The position numbers were made by a program, and so were the translations under genes. 64,000 nucleotides of DNA from Paraburkholderia sartisoli (GTDB lineage Bacteria > Pseudomonadota > Gammaproteobacteria > Burkholderiales > Burkholderiaceae). Under the pieces are notes generated by a model, which was given only the letters and a program-made list of their open reading frames with translations, made no database searches and was not told where the DNA came from. Below, in pieces: positions 47,479 through 56,995 of this stretch; the stretch's first letter is position 1; every line of letters begins with the position of its first letter. The DNA is taken from positions 310,001 through 374,000 of the forward strand of contig NZ_FNRQ01000001.1 in the NCBI RefSeq assembly GCF_900107685.1, in the 5' to 3' direction.

Positions 47479-48552
47479 TCAGCGCGCGTCGGCGGGTTTC
47501 TCGGCGGTCTTCGCGGAATGCGCGTCATACGCCTCGACGATGCGCGCGACGAGCGGATGACGCACCACGTCCACGCTCGTGAAGCGCGTGAGCGCGATGC
47601 CGCGCACGTTCGCGAGCACCTGCTGCGCTTCGATCAGGCCGCTCTTGTGACCGCGCGGCAAGTCGACCTGCGTCGTGTCGCCGGTCACCACGGCCTTCGA
47701 GCCGAAGCCGATCCGCGTGAGGAACATCTTCATCTGTTCGGGCGTGGTGTTCTGCGCCTCGTCGAGGATGATGAACGCGTGGTTCAGCGTGCGGCCGCGC
47801 ATGTACGCGAGCGGCGCGATTTCGATCATCTGCCGCTCGAACATCTTCGCGGTTTTATCGAAGCCGAGCAGGTCGTAAAGCGCGTCGTACAGCGGACGCA
47901 GATACGGATCGACCTTCTGCGCGAGATCGCCCGGCAGGAACCCGAGACGCTCGCCGGCTTCGACGGCTGGTCGCGTCAGCACGATGCGCTTCACCTGGTC
48001 GCGCTCCAGCGCGTCGACCGCGCACGCCACCGCGAGATACGTCTTGCCCGTGCCGGCCGGCCCGATGCCAAACGTCACGTCGTGCGAGACGATCTGCTTC
48101 AGGTATTCGCGTTGCGCGGGCGTGCGGCCGCGCAGATCCGCGCGACGCGTGTACAGCTTCGGACCGAGTTCTTCCAGGTCTTCGTCGCCGGTGTCGGCGG
48201 GCTGGTCGAACGGGTGATCCGGGTTGCCGGGAAAGCGGGCATCCACGTTATCCGCGCCGTTCGCGCCGTTTGCCCGGGGGCGCGCCGGGTGACGCGCTTC
48301 GACGAGCGCGAGCTGGATATCGTCGACCGACAGCGGCTCGCGCGCGTTGTTGTAGAAGTTCTCGAGCGCGGTGAGCGCGACCTTCGCGCCGCGTCCGCGA
48401 ATCGTGATGCGATGGCCGCGGCGTTGCAGCGTGACGTCGAGCGCCTGCTCGATCTGCCGCAGGTTTTCGTCGAGCGGGCCGCAGAGGTTGGCAAGCCGCG
48501 CGTTGTCTTCGCGCGGCGCGGTGAATTCCAGATGCTGCTGAGTGGTCTTCAA
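47479..48552 (-). CDS. phoH: PhoH-family ATPase (YbeZ type)
   Basis: This 357-residue P-loop protein has Walker [12 protein letters not shown] near 165 and Walker [15 protein letters not shown] near 257, with an N-terminal KH-like RNA-binding region (about 15-90). It is thought to act with YbeY in RNA processing. A linker of about 30 low-complexity residues (near 105-130) separates the two parts. Confidence 0.94.
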   Translation of the reverse strand: MKTTQQHLEFTAPREDNARLANLCGPLDENLRQIEQALDVTLQRRGHRITIRGRGAKVALTALENFYNNAREPLSVDDIQLALVEARHPARPRANGANGADNVDARFPGNPDHPFDQPADTGDEDLEELGPKLYTRRADLRGRTPAQREYLKQIVSHDVTFGIGPAGTGKTYLAVACAVDALERDQVKRIVLTRPAVEAGERLGFLPGDLAQKVDPYLRPLYDALYDLLGFDKTAKMFERQMIEIAPLAYMRGRTLNHAFIILDEAQNTTPEQMKMFLTRIGFGSKAVVTGDTTQVDLPRGHKSGLIEAQQVLANVRGIALTRFTSVDVVRHPLVARIVEAYDAHSAKTAEKPADAR

Positions 48553-48598
48553 GGCGGTGGGTCGATCCTGTCGGTTTCGTTGCGCTTCGGGAAGTGGC

Positions 48599-49972
48599 TT
48601 AATGCGTGGTCATCGGGACGTCGTCGTGCAGCAGCACGAGTTCGCCGCGCAGCGAGTGCGGATACGCCTGGACGATCTTCACGTCGACCATCTGGCCGGT
48701 CAGGCGCGCGTGCGACTCGACGGGCGCCGGAAAGTTGACCACGCGGTTGTTTTCGGTGCGGCCCGCGAGCTCGTTCGGGTCCTTGCGCGCCGGGCGCTCC
48801 ACCAGGATGCGCTCGACCTTGCCGACCATCGCCGCGCTGATGCGCGCGACGTTTTCCTCGATCGTGGCCTGCAGATGTTGCAGGCGTTTTAACTTCACTT
48901 CGCGCGGCGTGTCGTCGTGCAGGTTCGCGGCCGGCGTGCCGGGGCGCGGGCTGTAGATAAACGAGAAGCTCGTGTCGTACTGCATCTCGTGAATCAGCGA
49001 CATCATCTTGTCGAAGTCTTCCCCGGTCTCGCCGGGGAAGCCGACGATCATGTCGGTCGACAGCGACAGGTCCGGACGGATCGCGCGCAGCCGGCGGATC
49101 ACCGACTTGTATTCGAGCACGGTATAGCCGCGCTTCATCGCCATCAGGATGCGGTCGGAGCCGTGCTGCACCGGCAGGTGCAGGTGGCTCACGAGCTTCG
49201 GCACCTTTGCGTAGGTGTCGATGAGACGTTGCGTGAATTCCTTCGGATGCGACGTGGTGTAGCGAATCCGTTCGATGCCCGGAATCTCGGCGACGTATTC
49301 GATCAGCGTCGCGAAATCGGCGATTTCCGTTTCGCCCAGCGTCAGCGTGCCGCGATATGCGTTCACATTCTGCCCGAGCAGCGTGACTTCGCGCACGCCC
49401 TGGTCGGCGAGGCCGGCGATTTCGGTGAGCACGTCGTCGAGCGGGCGCGACACTTCTTCACCGCGCGTGTACGGCACGACGCAGTAGCTGCAGTACTTGC
49501 TGCAGCCTTCCATGATCGACACGAACGCGCTCGGGCCATCGACGCGCGCCGGCGGCAGATGGTCGAATTTTTCGATTTCCGGGAACGAGATGTCGACCTG
49601 CGCGCGGCCGCTTGCGCGGCGTTTGTCGATCATCTGCGGCAGGCGGTGCAGCGTTTGCGGACCGAACACGAGATCGACGTACGGCGCGCGCGCGACGATC
49701 GCAGCGCCTTCCTGGCTTGCGACGCAACCGCCGACGCCAATGATCAGATCGGGGTTCGCTTCCTTCAGCTCGCGCACGCGGCCGAGATCGGAGAAGACTT
49801 TTTCCTGCGCCTTTTCGCGCACCGAACACGTGTTGAAGAGAATGACGTCCGCGTCTTCGGGGGAATCGGTCTTCACGAGGCCTTCAGCCGCGCCGAGTAC
49901 GTCGACCATCTTGTCGGAGTCGTACTCGTTCATCTGGCAGCCAAAGGTCTTTACATAAACTTTCTTGGTCAT
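48599..49972 (-). CDS. miaB: tRNA-2-methylthio-N6-isopentenyladenosine synthase
   Basis: This 457-residue radical-SAM methylthiotransferase modifies A37 of tRNAs. The N-terminal cluster domain has its three cysteines in [20 protein letters not shown] and [11 protein letters not shown]. The radical-SAM motif is [10 protein letters not shown] (CxxxCxxC), and a TRAM domain closes the protein. The ATG at 49972 matches the family start [12 protein letters not shown]; an upstream in-frame start at 50038 is rejected. It heads the minus-strand miaB-phoH-ybeY-chaC-corC-lnt run. Confidence 0.95.
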   Translation of the reverse strand: MTKKVYVKTFGCQMNEYDSDKMVDVLGAAEGLVKTDSPEDADVILFNTCSVREKAQEKVFSDLGRVRELKEANPDLIIGVGGCVASQEGAAIVARAPYVDLVFGPQTLHRLPQMIDKRRASGRAQVDISFPEIEKFDHLPPARVDGPSAFVSIMEGCSKYCSYCVVPYTRGEEVSRPLDDVLTEIAGLADQGVREVTLLGQNVNAYRGTLTLGETEIADFATLIEYVAEIPGIERIRYTTSHPKEFTQRLIDTYAKVPKLVSHLHLPVQHGSDRILMAMKRGYTVLEYKSVIRRLRAIRPDLSLSTDMIVGFPGETGEDFDKMMSLIHEMQYDTSFSFIYSPRPGTPAANLHDDTPREVKLKRLQHLQATIEENVARISAAMVGKVERILVERPARKDPNELAGRTENNRVVNFPAPVESHARLTGQMVDVKIVQAYPHSLRGELVLLHDDVPMTTH

Positions 49973-50092
49973 CGAATTTCGCCGGTCGCAGTGGTTAACC
50001 TGGGGGCGCGGTAGTAAGGGGGAACGAAGGAACTGCACGGGGCGCTGAAGCAGCGCTTGTGGCTGTTGCCATCCATGTAGCGTAGTCCGACA

Positions 50093-51064
50093 TTATATCC
50101 CCTGCTGACGGACGGTTTTGCGCGCCCGCGCGGGTGCCGGGAAGCCCAGCAGCGCCTCCAGTTCGCCGGAAACCTGCGCGAAACGCGCGCTCAGGAAGTC
50201 GAGCAGCACCCGCACGCGCGGCGCCATGAAGCGGTTGCGGTGATAGAGCGCGTGCAGCGGCGCATCCGGATAGCGCCAGTCCGGCAGCAGCACGCGCAGG
50301 CCGTCGCCGCGCAGGTCTGCTTCGACGTCCCACATCGACTTGATCACGATGCCGTAGCCGCGTAGCGCCCATTCGCGGGCGATGGCGCCGTCATTGGTTT
50401 CGCGGGCCGTATCGAGCGGCACGGTGTAGTGCTGCACTTCGTCGCCGCGCGTGAAGCGCCATTCGTTGATCGCGCCGGAAGCCGTGCCGAGCACGATGCA
50501 GTCAAAGCGCGCCAGATCGCGCGGGTCTTTCGGCTCGCCGTGCTTCGCGATGTATTCCGGCGACGCGCACAGCACGCGCCGGTTCGGCGCGAGCGGCTTC
50601 GCGACGAGCGAGCTGTCGGGCGGCACGCCAAAACGGATCGCGAGATCGATGTCGTCCTGCAGCAGGTTCGACAGCGAATCCGACAGCGTGAGTGCGAACG
50701 TGACTTCCGGGTATTGCACGTTGAACGCGTCGAGCCAGTGCATCAGCAGGTTGCGGCCGAAGTCGGAGGTCGCGGAAATCCGCACCTTGCCGCGCACGAC
50801 GTTCTGGCCGGCCTGCAACGCGGCTTCGGCGTCGTCGAGCGCCTGCAGCGCCTGGCGGCAGCAGTTCAGGTACAGGCGGCCTTCGTCGGTGAGCCGCAAC
50901 TGGCGCGTCGTGCGCTCGAAGAGACGCGCCCGCAGGCCGGTTTCGAGCTTCGTGAGCCGCGCGCTGGCGGCGGCGGGCGTGAGGCCCAGCTTGCGGCCCG
51001 CGGCGGACAGGCTGCCCAGTTGCGCCGCCTCGACGAAGAGGCGAATGTCTCCGAGGTTGTCCAT
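50093..51064 (-). CDS. LysR-family transcriptional regulator, divergent to an MFS efflux gene
   Basis: This 323-residue regulator has an N-terminal helix-turn-helix (MDNLGDIRLFVEAAQLGSLS, then LTPAAASARLTKLE) and a substrate-binding domain like that of the CrgA/AaeR subgroup (ALHALYHRNRFMAPRVRVLL near the end). The ATG at 51064 is the family start; the frame extends to 51232 but would cover the intergenic palindrome. It probably controls the divergent transporter 100 nt away. Confidence 0.9.
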   Translation of the reverse strand: MDNLGDIRLFVEAAQLGSLSAAGRKLGLTPAAASARLTKLETGLRARLFERTTRQLRLTDEGRLYLNCCRQALQALDDAEAALQAGQNVVRGKVRISATSDFGRNLLMHWLDAFNVQYPEVTFALTLSDSLSNLLQDDIDLAIRFGVPPDSSLVAKPLAPNRRVLCASPEYIAKHGEPKDPRDLARFDCIVLGTASGAINEWRFTRGDEVQHYTVPLDTARETNDGAIAREWALRGYGIVIKSMWDVEADLRGDGLRVLLPDWRYPDAPLHALYHRNRFMAPRVRVLLDFLSARFAQVSGELEALLGFPAPARARKTVRQQGI

Positions 51065-51079
51065 CGATCTTTCAAAATA

Positions 51080-51098
51080 ATTTGATAATGATTCAAAT
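51080..51098. promoter_or_regulatory. Probable LysR-type operator between regulator and MFS gene
   Basis: An inverted repeat with 6-bp arms ATTTGA/TCAAAT and a 7-nt AT-rich centre lies 16 nt upstream of the regulator start. It fits the T-N11-A pattern bound by LysR proteins. The position in the divergent promoter supports the call; the regulator's actual site is not proven. Confidence 0.6.
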
Positions 51099-51164
51099 GC
51101 TACGCCCATTCTCAAATCGATGCGTACCCGGGACAATGCGCCCCTGTGAAACCTGGAGAGCGCG

Positions 51165-52331
51165 ATGCCCATTCCACTTTTAGCGCTGGCGATCAGCGCG
51201 TTTGCCATCGGCACGACCGAGTTCGTGATCATGGGCCTCCTGCCCGAGGTCGCGCGGGATCTGGCGGTGACGCTGCCTTCGGCGGGGCTGCTCGTCAGCG
51301 GTTATGCGCTGGGTGTCGCGGCCGGCGCGCCGCTCCTCGCCGCGCTCACGAGCCGGATGCCGCGCAAGCTCGCGCTGCAACTGCTGATGGGCGTGTTCAT
51401 CGTCGGCAACGTGCTGTGCGCGGTCGCGGGGAATTATTCGATGCTGATGGTCGCGCGCGTGGTGACGTCGTTCGCGCACGGTTCGTTTTTCGGCATCGGC
51501 GCGGTGGTGGCGGCTTCGCTCGTGCCGCAGGAAAAGCGCGCGAGTGCGATCGCGCTGATGTTCACGGGCCTCACGCTCGCGAACGTGCTGGGCGTGCCGT
51601 TCGGCACCTTCATCGGCCAGATGTTCGGCTGGCGCGTCGCGTTCTGGATCGTCGCGGCATTCGGCGTGCTCTCGCTGGCAGGCGTCACCGCGCTCGTGCC
51701 CAACCGGCATGACGCCGGCCCGACCGGCCTCGGCCACGAAATGCGCGTGCTGAAGGACCCGCAGGTCTGGATCGCGCTGATGATGACCGTGCTGGGCTTT
51801 GGCGGCGTGTTCGTCGTCTTCACCTACATTGCGCCGATTCTCGAGCAGGTGAGCGGCTTCGCGCCGCACGGCGTGACGCTGATCCTCGTGATCTTCGGCA
51901 TCGGGCTGACTGTCGGCAACACGATCGGCGGAAAGCTCGCGGACCGCGCGCTGATGCCTTCGCTGATGGGCATTCTCGTGGCGCTCGCCGTGGTCATGGC
52001 GATCTTCGCGAAGACGAGCCATTCGCAGATCGCCGCCGGCATCACGGTGTTCGTGTGGGGCATTGCCGCGTTCGCGACGGTGCCGCCGCTGCAGATGCGC
52101 GTCGTCGAAAAGGCGAGCGCCGCGCCGAATCTCGCGTCGACGCTGAACATCGGTGCGTTCAACGTCGGCAATGCGGGCGGCGCGTGGCTCGGCGGTCTCG
52201 CGATCGGTCATGGCTATGCGCTGGATGTGCTGCCGTGGGTGGCGGCCGGCGTGACGGTGCTCGCGCTCGCGCTTACCGTCGTGGCGGCGCGCATGGATGC
52301 GCCTTCGGCGATCGTGCCGCAGCGGGTGTGA
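51165..52331 (+). CDS. MFS efflux transporter, DHA1 family (AraJ/YdeA-like)
   Basis: This 388-residue, 12-helix transporter has the opening LALAISAFAIGTTEFVIMGLLPEVARDL, which marks the sugar-efflux/drug-resistance subgroup with AraJ and YdeA. Helix 5 carries the drug-exporter motif region (GVPFGTFIGQMFGWR). Substrates could be sugars or small drugs. A GGAGAG ribosome binding site precedes the ATG. The divergent LysR gene is its likely regulator. Confidence 0.88.
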   Translation: MPIPLLALAISAFAIGTTEFVIMGLLPEVARDLAVTLPSAGLLVSGYALGVAAGAPLLAALTSRMPRKLALQLLMGVFIVGNVLCAVAGNYSMLMVARVVTSFAHGSFFGIGAVVAASLVPQEKRASAIALMFTGLTLANVLGVPFGTFIGQMFGWRVAFWIVAAFGVLSLAGVTALVPNRHDAGPTGLGHEMRVLKDPQVWIALMMTVLGFGGVFVVFTYIAPILEQVSGFAPHGVTLILVIFGIGLTVGNTIGGKLADRALMPSLMGILVALAVVMAIFAKTSHSQIAAGITVFVWGIAAFATVPPLQMRVVEKASAAPNLASTLNIGAFNVGNAGGAWLGGLAIGHGYALDVLPWVAAGVTVLALALTVVAARMDAPSAIVPQRV

Positions 52332-52456
52332 GCGGGGCGCACCGGCATTGCTGATAACGGTGTGACGATAACTTCGTTGGGCGCGGCGAAATCCACTGAT
52401 AGTCTGGTTCTTCACTGATGTGCGTCCGCCCGATGGCGGCGCTTCTGGAGGCCACC

Positions 52457-53140
52457 ATGCATTCTCCGCTTGCGCTGGTTCGCGACCCGGCGGCCGATCT
52501 GCCCGACGGCCCCCGCGCGCCCGAACCGTTCGACGCGCTCGAGCAGATCGTCGGCATCAACCTGGCCCGGCTGCGTGCCGAACGCCAGCTCTCGCTCGAT
52601 GCACTCGCACGCGCGTCCGGCGTTTCGCGGGCGATGCTCGCGCAGATCGAATCCGCGCGCAGCGTGCCGTCGATCAAGGTGCTGTGCAAGGTCGCGGCGG
52701 CGCTGAAGGTTTCGGTGGCGGCGTTCTTGCGGCGTCACGCGGTGAACGGTTTCGAGCATCTGCCGGCAGGGCAGGCGGCGCGCGTGGTCAGCGCCAGCGG
52801 GCGATACTCGACGCGCGCGCTGTATCCCGAAGGCGCCCCCGTCGCGGCCGAGTTTCACGAGTTGCGGATCGCGCCGCTGCACACCGAAGCCGGAACGCGC
52901 CGCGCGCCAGGTACGACGGTGAACCTGGTTGTCAGCGACGGCACGCTCGAAGTCCGCGTGCATGACCAGCGCCAGTTGCTGGCAACCGGCGACGCGATCG
53001 TCTTCGATGCGGACCAGCCCCACAGTTTTCGCAATCCCGGCGACACCGAAACGCGCGCGTTTCGCGTGACGCTCAACGCCGAGACACCGCCGCGCCGGGA
53101 CGTCCCGCACGACGCGGCGACGCGGCCGGCGGCGTCGTGA
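52457..53140 (+). CDS. XRE-cupin transcriptional regulator
   Basis: This 227-residue protein has an XRE helix-turn-helix (about 30-90; LARLRAERQLSLDALARASG, then SRAMLAQIESARSVPSIKVL) followed by a cupin sensor domain (about 140-210; ATGDAIVFDADQPHSFRNPG). Such regulators repress catabolic or detoxification genes and sense small ligands in the cupin. The ATG at 52457 has GGAGG 5 nt upstream; an in-frame start at 52418 is weaker. Its target is not evident, since its neighbours are unrelated. Confidence 0.88.
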   Translation: MHSPLALVRDPAADLPDGPRAPEPFDALEQIVGINLARLRAERQLSLDALARASGVSRAMLAQIESARSVPSIKVLCKVAAALKVSVAAFLRRHAVNGFEHLPAGQAARVVSASGRYSTRALYPEGAPVAAEFHELRIAPLHTEAGTRRAPGTTVNLVVSDGTLEVRVHDQRQLLATGDAIVFDADQPHSFRNPGDTETRAFRVTLNAETPPRRDVPHDAATRPAAS

Positions 53141-53226
53141 AAGCGCCGGGTTGAGTTGTCCGGCGCGATCGCTTTCGTCGAATTCGTGTATCCTTTGCCG
53201 GCCGGTTCCAGCCGGCAATCAGTGCG

Positions 53227-53378
53227 TCTTCAGGGCGGGGTGCAATTCCCCACCGGCGGTATGCAGGCCATGGCAGTCCGGCCCGCGAGCCCGCGAGCGC
53301 CCGCGCTTCACGTTGTAGCGGGGTCAGCAGATCTGGTGAAATGCCAGAGCCGACGGTCATAGTCCGGATGAGAGAAGA
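53227..53378 (+). ncRNA. FMN riboswitch (RFN element)
   Basis: The conserved blocks of the RFN element are all present in order: GGGCGGGGTGCAATTCCCC, ACCGGCGGT, a variable stem (CCGCGAGCCCGCGAGCG region), GATCTGGTGAAATGCCAGA, GCCGACGGTCATAGTCC and the closing GGATGAGAGAAG. It binds FMN and lowers expression of the downstream gene. About 145 nt separate it from the ribB ribosome binding site and would hold the expression platform; a hairpin (GCATC/GATGC at about 53451-53466) and a T-rich stretch lie there. Confidence 0.95.
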
Positions 53379-53536
53379 TGTGCAGATGGTCATGGTCCAA
53401 CCCATGCGTTTCGTCCGTCTATGCAAACGGGGGCGCGTGGACGTGTACCGCATCGCATCTGATGCGCGCACGGGGTTCTGTCTGTTTGCAATGCCCTGAA
53501 ACGTTTTTCGCCCAACTTCCGCGAGGAGCGTTTCAC

Positions 53537-54256
53537 ATGTCTTTTGCTACATTTCCTGCACCGGCTGCGCATGTCGAGAGCGCATTTGCCGATCTCCCCC
53601 TGCTTTCCACCGAAGCTGTTCCGCCCCGTATCGCCGCAGCACTGGAGGCGATGCGCGAGGGTCGCGCCGTCGTGCTTCAGGACGACCACGACCGCGAGAA
53701 CGAAGCCGATCTGATCGTTTCCGCCGAGCGTCTCACGAACGAAACGATGGCCTTGCTGATCCGCGAATGCAGCGGCATCGTGTGTCTGTGCCTGCCCGAC
53801 GAAAAGATCCGCGCGCTCGAACTGCCGCCGATGGCCGTCAACAACGAAAGCCGTCACGGCACGGCGTTCACCGTGTCGATCGAGGCGCGTGAAGGGGTGT
53901 CGACGGGCGTTTCCGCCGCCGACCGCGTGACGACGATCCGCGCGGCCATCGCCGATAATGCGAAGCCCGCCGATATCGTCCGTCCGGGGCACGTGTTCCC
54001 GCTGCGCGCGATGCCAGGCGGCGTGCTCGCGCGACGCGGCCACACCGAAGGCACTGTCGACCTCGCGATCCTCGCGGGGCTGAAGCCGGCTGGCGTGCTG
54101 TGCGAACTGATGAACGCCGATGGCACGATGACGCGCGGCGCCGACGTGGAGCGCTTCGCCGCGCGACACAATCTGCCGATGCTGACGATCGCGGAACTCG
54201 CGGCGTTTCGTGAAGCGCTGGCGACGGTGCGTGAGTGCTGCACGGACGCTGCGTGA
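53537..54256 (+). CDS. ribB: 3,4-dihydroxy-2-butanone-4-phosphate synthase
   Basis: This 239-residue, stand-alone RibB converts ribulose 5-phosphate to the four-carbon precursor of riboflavin. Motifs: [12 protein letters not shown] (acidic active-site loop), RECSGIVCL, and the substrate/metal site around [10 protein letters not shown] and [12 protein letters not shown]. The ATG at 53537 has GAGGAG 8 nt before it; the frame is open further upstream through the riboswitch leader, but similarity begins here. There is no fused GTP cyclohydrolase II. Control by the FMN riboswitch 160 nt upstream makes it feedback-regulated. Confidence 0.95.
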   Translation: MSFATFPAPAAHVESAFADLPLLSTEAVPPRIAAALEAMREGRAVVLQDDHDRENEADLIVSAERLTNETMALLIRECSGIVCLCLPDEKIRALELPPMAVNNESRHGTAFTVSIEAREGVSTGVSAADRVTTIRAAIADNAKPADIVRPGHVFPLRAMPGGVLARRGHTEGTVDLAILAGLKPAGVLCELMNADGTMTRGADVERFAARHNLPMLTIAELAAFREALATVRECCTDAA

Positions 54257-54373
54257 AGAAAGAAAGGCAGGTTCGTTGCGCGATGCCTTTGCTTTGAGAA
54301 ACGAAAACGCGGGCCGTAGCCGGTTGCGTCGACATTGAAGCTGACGTCGCTACATCGGCCCGCGCGCTGTGAC

Positions 54374-55060
54374 CTACGACTGCACGTCGCCGAATTCGCC
54401 GCGTCGGCCGGCTTCGACCAGCGCGGGCAGTTCGTCCATGTGTTCCATGATCCGCGTGATGCCCATGTTGCGCAGCACGTCCGCGTAACCGTCGGGGATG
54501 TGACTCGCGCCGACGAACGCAATCGTCTTCATGCCCGCCGCGCGCGCCGCATTCAACCCCGCAATGCTGTCCTCGACGACGACACAGCGCGCCGGCTCCA
54601 CGTTGAGTTGCTGCGCGGCGAGCAGGTAGACGTCGGGGTACGGTTTCGGCCGCGCGACCTGCTCGGCGCTGAAGATGCGTCCCGCGAAAATCTCCGTCAG
54701 CCCCGCGCGTTTCACCGAAGCGAGCACGCGCGACATCCGGCTGTTCGATACGACCGCTGCCGGTAAAGTCACGCGTTGCAACGCGTCGCGCACGCCGCTG
54801 ATCGCGCAGAGCGAAGAAGCCAGCGCGCGCTCGACGTTGTGTTCGACGGTCTGCAGGAAATCCGCCGGCAGCATGATGTTCTGGCTCGCTTCGAGGTTTT
54901 CGAGGAAGCGTGAGGTCTGCTGGCCGAACGCGGTCTTCACGGCGGCTTCGAAGTCGATGCCGGGGAAGGTGGACGTCAGCGTATCGAGCATGACGTGATC
55001 GGCGATGACTTCGCTGTCGACGAGAACGCCGTCGCAATCACAGATGAGGTGGTCGAGCAT
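54374..55060 (-). CDS. HAD-family phosphatase (phosphatase/phosphoglucomutase-like)
   Basis: This 228-residue hydrolase has the nucleophile motif [13 protein letters not shown], a helical cap (about 20-80), VVSNSRM (motif II), a Lys in RPKPYPD (motif III) and [17 protein letters not shown] (motif IV). It removes phosphate from a small sugar phosphate or related compound; the exact substrate is not predictable. Start at ATG 55060. It lies downstream of glpK on the same strand, so glycerol-linked phosphates are a thought, no more. Confidence 0.88.
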   Translation of the reverse strand: MLDHLICDCDGVLVDSEVIADHVMLDTLTSTFPGIDFEAAVKTAFGQQTSRFLENLEASQNIMLPADFLQTVEHNVERALASSLCAISGVRDALQRVTLPAAVVSNSRMSRVLASVKRAGLTEIFAGRIFSAEQVARPKPYPDVYLLAAQQLNVEPARCVVVEDSIAGLNAARAAGMKTIAFVGASHIPDGYADVLRNMGITRIMEHMDELPALVEAGRRGEFGDVQS

Positions 55061-55216
55061 GCGTAAAACGGGTGCGGAGGTCAGGTGGGCGGGCCGGTCG
55101 GCCTCGTGACGCGTTGGCCGGCGTGGATCGAAAACGCCATCATACGTGGTTGTCGCGCGCGGGCGCTCGCCAGCGCGCCCGTGCTGCGCGGGTTTTCGGC
55201 CTGCAAGGCGAGGAGC

Positions 55217-55281
55217 AGCCCAAACCCGCAGCCCAAACCCGTAGCCCAAACCCGCAGCCCAAACCCGCAGCCCAAACCATT
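55217..55281. repeat. 13-bp tandem repeat, 5 copies
   Basis: Five units of AGCCCAAACCCGC (starts 55217, 55230, 55243, 55256, 55269) follow head to tail. The third-nearest copies differ by one base, and the last decays after AGCCCAAACC. It lies in the 228-nt gap between glpK and the HAD gene. The unit is not a multiple of three and I see no gene through it. Confidence 0.9.
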
Positions 55282-55288
55282 AACCCGC

Positions 55289-56794
55289 TCAATGCTCCGG
55301 TGAATCGGCCCACGCCGTCGCGGCACGCACGGCGCGATGCCAGCCGTCGATGCAGCTTTTCACGTCGGCAGGCGGCATTGCGGGTGAGAAGCGATGGTCG
55401 AGCTTCCACTGGCTCTGCAGTTCGCCGACGTCCTTCCAGTACCCGACCGCCAGCCCCGCGAGATACGCCGCGCCGAGCGCGGTCGTTTCGCTGACCTTCG
55501 GACGCACCGCATCCACGCCCAGAATATCGGCCTGGAACTGCATCAGCAGATTGTTCGTACACGCGCCGCCGTCAACGCGCAGCTCGGCGATGCGAATGCC
55601 CGAATCCGCTTCCATCGCGCGCAGCACGTCGACCGACTGATAGGCGATCGCATCGAGCGCCGCGCGCGCGATATGCGCGGACGTCGTGCCGCGCGTCACG
55701 CCGAAGAGCGTGCCGCGCGCGCGTGCGTTCCAGTGTGGCGCGCCGAGTCCCGTGAACGCCGGCACGAGATAGACGCCGTCGCAATGCGGCACGCTGCGCG
55801 CGAGCGGCTCGATTTCCGGTGCGCTCTTGATGATGCCGAGCCCGTCGCGCAGCCACTGCACGACCGCGCCCGCGATAAAGATGCTGCCTTCGAGCGCATA
55901 GTTGATCTGGTCGCCGATCTGCCAGGCGATGGTCGTGACGAGATTGTTCTTCGATTCGATCGGCTTGTCGCCGGTGTTCATCACGAGAAAGCAGCCGGTG
56001 CCATACGTATTCTTCACCATGCCCGACTGCGTACACATCTGCCCGAACAGCGCGGCATGCTGGTCGCCGGCGATCCCCGCGAGCGGAATTTTCGAAGCGA
56101 ACACCGTGGTCTTCGTCGGCCCATAAATCTCGGACGAAGGACGCACCTCGGGCAGCATGCTGCGCGGAATATCGAGCGCGTCGAGCAGTTCGTCGTCCCA
56201 TTGCAGCGTGTGGATGTTGAAGAGCATCGTGCGCGATGCGTTGGTCACGTCGGTGAGGTGCAGGCCGTGCTGCGTGAAATTCCACACGAGCCAGCTGTCG
56301 ACCGTGCCGAACGCGAGCTTGCCCTGACGCGCCTTTTCGCGCGCGCCTTCGACGTTGTCGAGAATCCAGCGGATCTTGGTGCCGGAAAAATACGAGTCGA
56401 TCGGCAGGCCGGTTTTCGCCCGCACTTTTTCCTCGAGGCCTTGTGCCTTCAACTGGTCGCACAAATCCGCGGTGCGGCGATCCTGCCAGACGATCGCGTT
56501 GTAGACCGGCTGGCCGGTTTCGCGATCCCATACGATCGTCGTTTCGCGCTGGTTCGTGATGCCGATCGCGGCAATCGACGTGCCGTTCAGGCCGGCGCGC
56601 GTGACGGCTTCGGCGGCGACGCCCGCCTGCGTCGACCAGATTTCCCGCGGATCATGTTCGACCCAGCCCGGGTGCGGATAGAACTGCTGGAACTCCTTCT
56701 GCGCAATCGACACGACATTGCCGTCATGGTCGAACAGCATCGCACGCGAGCTGGTCGTGCCCTGATCGAGCGCGAGGATGTACTGGTCCTGCAT
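55289..56794 (-). CDS. glpK: Glycerol kinase
   Basis: This 501-residue kinase phosphorylates glycerol to glycerol 3-phosphate. The opening is [18 protein letters not shown], then [30 protein letters not shown] and the C-terminal FGGY motif region [19 protein letters not shown]. It lies on the same strand as glpD, 201 nt downstream of it, so a shared transcript is possible. No glycerol facilitator gene (glpF) is found next to it. Confidence 0.96.
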   Translation of the reverse strand: MQDQYILALDQGTTSSRAMLFDHDGNVVSIAQKEFQQFYPHPGWVEHDPREIWSTQAGVAAEAVTRAGLNGTSIAAIGITNQRETTIVWDRETGQPVYNAIVWQDRRTADLCDQLKAQGLEEKVRAKTGLPIDSYFSGTKIRWILDNVEGAREKARQGKLAFGTVDSWLVWNFTQHGLHLTDVTNASRTMLFNIHTLQWDDELLDALDIPRSMLPEVRPSSEIYGPTKTTVFASKIPLAGIAGDQHAALFGQMCTQSGMVKNTYGTGCFLVMNTGDKPIESKNNLVTTIAWQIGDQINYALEGSIFIAGAVVQWLRDGLGIIKSAPEIEPLARSVPHCDGVYLVPAFTGLGAPHWNARARGTLFGVTRGTTSAHIARAALDAIAYQSVDVLRAMEADSGIRIAELRVDGGACTNNLLMQFQADILGVDAVRPKVSETTALGAAYLAGLAVGYWKDVGELQSQWKLDHRFSPAMPPADVKSCIDGWHRAVRAATAWADSPEH

Positions 56795-56995
56795 TGTGTC
56801 TTCTCCATGTTTTTCATGACGCGGCGCGTTCGCGGGCTGCGGGTTTCCGGTTTCCAGTTTCCGTCAGCATGCAGTAACGGTCGTGCTTCGGCTAGCGCGG
56901 CGTGTCATGCACGACGGCCGGCCGTCATGCGCGTGCGTTTACTTTTGCGTTTGCGCGTACTCATGCCGCAAGCACCACATGCGGCCGCGCCGGTT

